Below are positions 5,222-7,050 of a stretch of 7,050 nt of DNA, one piece after another; positions within the stretch are counted from its first letter, which is position 1; every line of letters starts with the position of its first letter. A program made the position numbers and the translations under genes. The notes beneath the pieces are model-generated. The model searched no databases and was not told the origin of the DNA. It was given only the letters and a program-made list of their open reading frames with translations. Origin of the DNA: Lentimicrobium sp. (GTDB taxonomy: Bacteria > Bacteroidota > Bacteroidia > Flavobacteriales > Flavobacteriaceae); the NCBI GenBank assembly GCA_022758945.1, contig JAEMQE010000278.1, forward strand, positions 1-7,050. Direction: 5' to 3'.

Positions 5222-5998
5222 TTAATTCAGTTTAGTGTTTAATTTTCTCAGCTTGATTGCTGTCAAAACTTTCTTGGTGTATAAAGGAAAATCCGCATTT
5301 TGAATCCAACTGAAATAACCTGGCTCAGACTCCAATACTTTATCGACTTTAACTCCTTTGTGTTTTCCAAAGGCGAAAATCTCATCTCCATCCTTGTCAA
5401 AGGCAATCATTCCGGCGAAATCAGCGATTTTTTTTCGGGTAGTAAATTCTGATAAAGATTTTATATCATTTTCCAAATCCGAATAACGGTCTAATTGAGC
5501 CAACAAAATTTCATAAGTTGCCATCGTATCAGCTTCTGCTGAGTGAGCATTTTCCAGCCCTTTTTCGCAATAAAATTTTAATGCCGCACTTAATGTTCTT
5601 TCTTCTTTTTTATGAAAAATTGTTTGAACATCAACCGATACGCGATTTTTCATATCAAAATCCACTCCGGCGCGAAGCAATTCTTCAGCCAATAATGGAA
5701 TATCAAAACGGTCCGAATTATATCCAGCCAAATCGGAATCTTTAATCATATTATAAACTTGTGCTGACAAGGCTGCAAATGTTGGTTCATTAGCCACTTT
5801 TTCATCACTGATTCCGTGAATAGCGGTAGATTGTGGAGGAATTGGAATTGTTGGATTGACCAACCAGGTTTTGCTTTCTTTATTCCCGTTGGGGAAAACT
5901 TTGAAAATTGCTATTTCAACAATTCGATCTTTGGCGACATCAATTCCTGTAGTTTCTAGGTCGAAAAAACAAATTGGTTTATTAAGCTTGAGCTCCAT
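5222..5998 (-). CDS. DEDDh 3'-5' exonuclease with ExoX-like C-terminal domain
   Basis: The 258-residue product belongs to the DnaQ-like (DNA polymerase III epsilon/ExoX) 3'-5' exonucleases. Exo I is F-F-D-L-E-T-T-G with D13 and E15; Exo II is G-Y-N-S-D-R-F-D-I-P with D99; Exo III is A-H-S-A-E-A-D with H152 and D157. All five catalytic residues are present. After a linker, residues about 205-250 (F-A-F-G-K-H-K-G, then P-G-Y-F-S-W) match the small C-terminal domain often found in exodeoxyribonuclease X-type proteins. Likely roles are degrading single-stranded or mismatched DNA ends in repair; a replicative proofreading role is less supported because no polymerase-binding tail is recognisable. 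It is probably the first gene of the exonuclease-FAH-Hpt operon, with a TATATTTG promoter element 19 bases upstream. The start at 5998 places Exo I at the usual distance from the N-terminus. Confidence 0.93.
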   Translation of the reverse strand: MELKLNKPICFFDLETTGIDVAKDRIVEIAIFKVFPNGNKESKTWLVNPTIPIPPQSTAIHGISDEKVANEPTFAALSAQVYNMIKDSDLAGYNSDRFDIPLLAEELLRAGVDFDMKNRVSVDVQTIFHKKEERTLSAALKFYCEKGLENAHSAEADTMATYEILLAQLDRYSDLENDIKSLSEFTTRKKIADFAGMIAFDKDGDEIFAFGKHKGVKVDKVLESEPGYFSWIQNADFPLYTKKVLTAIKLRKLNTKLN

Positions 5999-6016
5999 TT
6001 TTAATTTTTAGAATGA

Positions 6017-6024
6017 CAAATATA
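6017..6024 (-). promoter_or_regulatory. TAnnTTTG promoter element upstream of the exonuclease operon
   Basis: TATATTTG on the minus strand is an exact match to the Bacteroidetes -7 consensus TAnnTTTG. It is 18 bases before the exonuclease start, implying a short 5' untranslated leader. No clear TTG or TTTG is found about 17-23 bases further upstream, so the -33 half is weak or missing. A terminator for the preceding gene lies just upstream, consistent with a new transcript starting here. Confidence 0.6.
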
Positions 6025-6079
6025 TCTTTTTGAACTTACCGTTCGTCGATTATTTAAAAAAGTTTTGGACAAAATTAAA

Positions 6080-6111
6080 AAACCCGACAAGTCCAAAAAA
6101 CAGTCGGGTTT
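6080..6111 (-). terminator. Intrinsic terminator of the E2 acyltransferase gene
   Basis: AAACCCGAC at 6080-6088 pairs with GTCGGGTTT at 6103-6111, a 9-bp GC-containing stem with a 14-base A-rich loop. On the minus strand the stem runs into TTTTTTAATTTT, a good U-tract. It starts 22 bases past the E2 stop codon and cleanly separates that gene from the exonuclease operon. Confidence 0.88.
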
Positions 6112-6133
6112 ATGTATAATTTTTTACATCTTA

Positions 6134-7050
6134 TTAAAAATTTCTATCCACATCAAATGCTTCCAAATATTCCGCAACACGTTTGACAAAACTTCCGCCG
6201 AGCGCGCCATCTACAACACGATGGTCGTAACTGTGCGAAAGAAACATTTTTTGGCGAATGCCAATAAAATCACCTTCGGGAGTTTCAATAACCGCTGGCA
6301 CTTTTCGAATGGCACCAAGAGCCAAAATTCCAACTTGTGGCTGGTTGATAATTGGCGTTCCGAAAACGCTGCCAAAAGTCCCCACATTGGTAACAGTATA
6401 AGTACCACCTTGCGTATCGTCTGGCTTCAGTTTTCCTGCTTTTGCACGACCTCCAAGATCATTTACGGCTTTTGCCATTCCAACTAAATTTAGTTGATCT
6501 GCATTTTTGATAACCGGAACAATCAAATTTCCATTTGGCAATGAAGCCGCCATCCCGAGGTTTATATTTTTTCTTTTAATGATGGTATCGCCATCAACAG
6601 AAATATTCATCATTGGAAAATCTTTCAAAGCTTTGGCAACCGCCTCCATAAAAATGGGAGTATAGGTCAACTTCTCGCCTTCTCTTTTTTCGAAAGCGAT
6701 TTTCACTTTTTCTCTCCATTTTACAATATTGGTCACATCGACTTCGATAAACGATTGCACGTGAGCTGAAGTTTGCACCGACGCCACCATATAACCGGAA
6801 ATCAGCTTGCGCATTCTGTCCATTTCAATGATTTCGTCTCCTCCGTTTACAGAAACGGGAGTTGCGGTTTGAGGTTTATTGATGGCTTGTAGTTGAGCAA
6901 CTGGTTTTGAAGCCTCGACTGCGCTCGGCGTGACAGAACCTTTATTTTTTATATAATTTAAAATATCTTCCTTCGTCACTCTTCCGTCTTTTCCTGAACC
7001 GGAAATATTTTCTAATTCGGAAAGAGAAATACCTTCTTCCTTGGCAATAT
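6134..7050 (-). CDS. 2-oxoacid dehydrogenase E2 dihydrolipoyl acyltransferase (5' part missing)
   Basis: This is the C-terminal part (304 complete codons visible) of the E2 core subunit of a pyruvate, 2-oxoglutarate or branched-chain 2-oxoacid dehydrogenase complex; the reading frame stays open through 7050. Visible in order are most of the E3/E1-binding domain (I-A-K-E-E-G-I-S, then G-S-G-K-D-G-R-V-T-K-E-D-I), a flexible Ala/Pro/Val/Thr linker, and the full acyltransferase domain, which moves the acyl group from lipoyl-lysine to CoA. The catalytic D-H-R-V-V-D-G motif has its His codon at 6223-6221 and its Asp four residues on. The lipoyl domain(s) lie beyond the right edge. A GTG at 6979 is an internal Val within the binding domain and should not be taken as the start. 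The sequence feels closest to the branched-chain/generic E2 group of Bacteroidetes, but the substrate is not certain and I give no symbol. Confidence 0.93.
   Translation of the reverse strand, partial: IAKEEGISLSELENISGSGKDGRVTKEDILNYIKNKGSVTPSAVEASKPVAQLQAINKPQTATPVSVNGGDEIIEMDRMRKLISGYMVASVQTSAHVQSFIEVDVTNIVKWREKVKIAFEKREGEKLTYTPIFMEAVAKALKDFPMMNISVDGDTIIKRKNINLGMAASLPNGNLIVPVIKNADQLNLVGMAKAVNDLGGRAKAGKLKPDDTQGGTYTVTNVGTFGSVFGTPIINQPQVGILALGAIRKVPAVIETPEGDFIGIRQKMFLSHSYDHRVVDGALGGSFVKRVAEYLEAFDVDRNF

Noticed and set aside
6065..6487. Plus-strand 140-codon ORF opposite the E2 gene
   Set aside because: It is antisense to the conserved acyltransferase catalytic domain and begins inside the terminator region.
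6134..6979. GTG at 6979 as the start of a short E2 protein
   Set aside because: The frame is open upstream to 7050 and encodes the first part of the E3-binding domain, so the GTG is an internal valine.

Overview
The window looks like chromosomal DNA from a member of the Bacteroidota, most likely Flavobacterium or a close relative. The evidence is an AT-rich composition, A-rich leaders with no GGAGG-type Shine-Dalgarno sequence before any visible start, a promoter element of the form TAnnTTTG, the phylum-restricted small protein DUF4295 beside ribosomal proteins bL28 and bL33, and an intergenic element resembling the flavobacterial Flavo-1 RNA motif. It reads as a conserved core-genome segment. 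I see no insertion sequence, prophage, CRISPR array or tRNA.

Layout, left to right. A plus-strand serine hydrolase of the beta-lactamase/esterase type is cut by the left edge, one codon before its SxxK motif, and ends at 773. Everything after it is on the minus strand. Reading against the numbering, the right edge holds an open-ended E2 acyltransferase of a 2-oxoacid dehydrogenase complex (7050-6134), closed by a clear intrinsic terminator at 6080-6111. A new transcription unit starts near a TATATTTG promoter element and carries a DEDDh exonuclease with an ExoX-like C-terminal domain, a fumarylacetoacetate hydrolase-family enzyme and a single-domain Hpt phosphotransfer protein. The last two overlap by one base (TAATG). 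cinA follows after 87 bases.

Next comes a protein-synthesis block: rpmB (bL28), rpmG (bL33) and a 50-residue DUF4295 protein that I believe is the Bacteroidetes ribosomal protein bL38. It ends in a strong terminator at 2115-2144. After a 247-base gap holding the Flavo-1-like element come ftsY, the signal recognition particle receptor GTPase, and, only 7 bases behind it, a 58-residue two-helix membrane protein (955-779). That small gene is convergent with the serine hydrolase, with 5 bases between the stop codons.

Functionally, the middle joins large-subunit ribosomal proteins with the membrane-targeting GTPase. The right half holds housekeeping enzymes for nucleic-acid processing, metabolite clean-up, NMN recycling and oxoacid oxidation. 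I found no clearly new multi-gene system. The items most worth attention are the small membrane protein behind ftsY, the Flavo-1-like element with its uncharacterised 3' flank, the DUF4295/bL38 gene, and the orphan Hpt protein coupled to a metabolic hydrolase.
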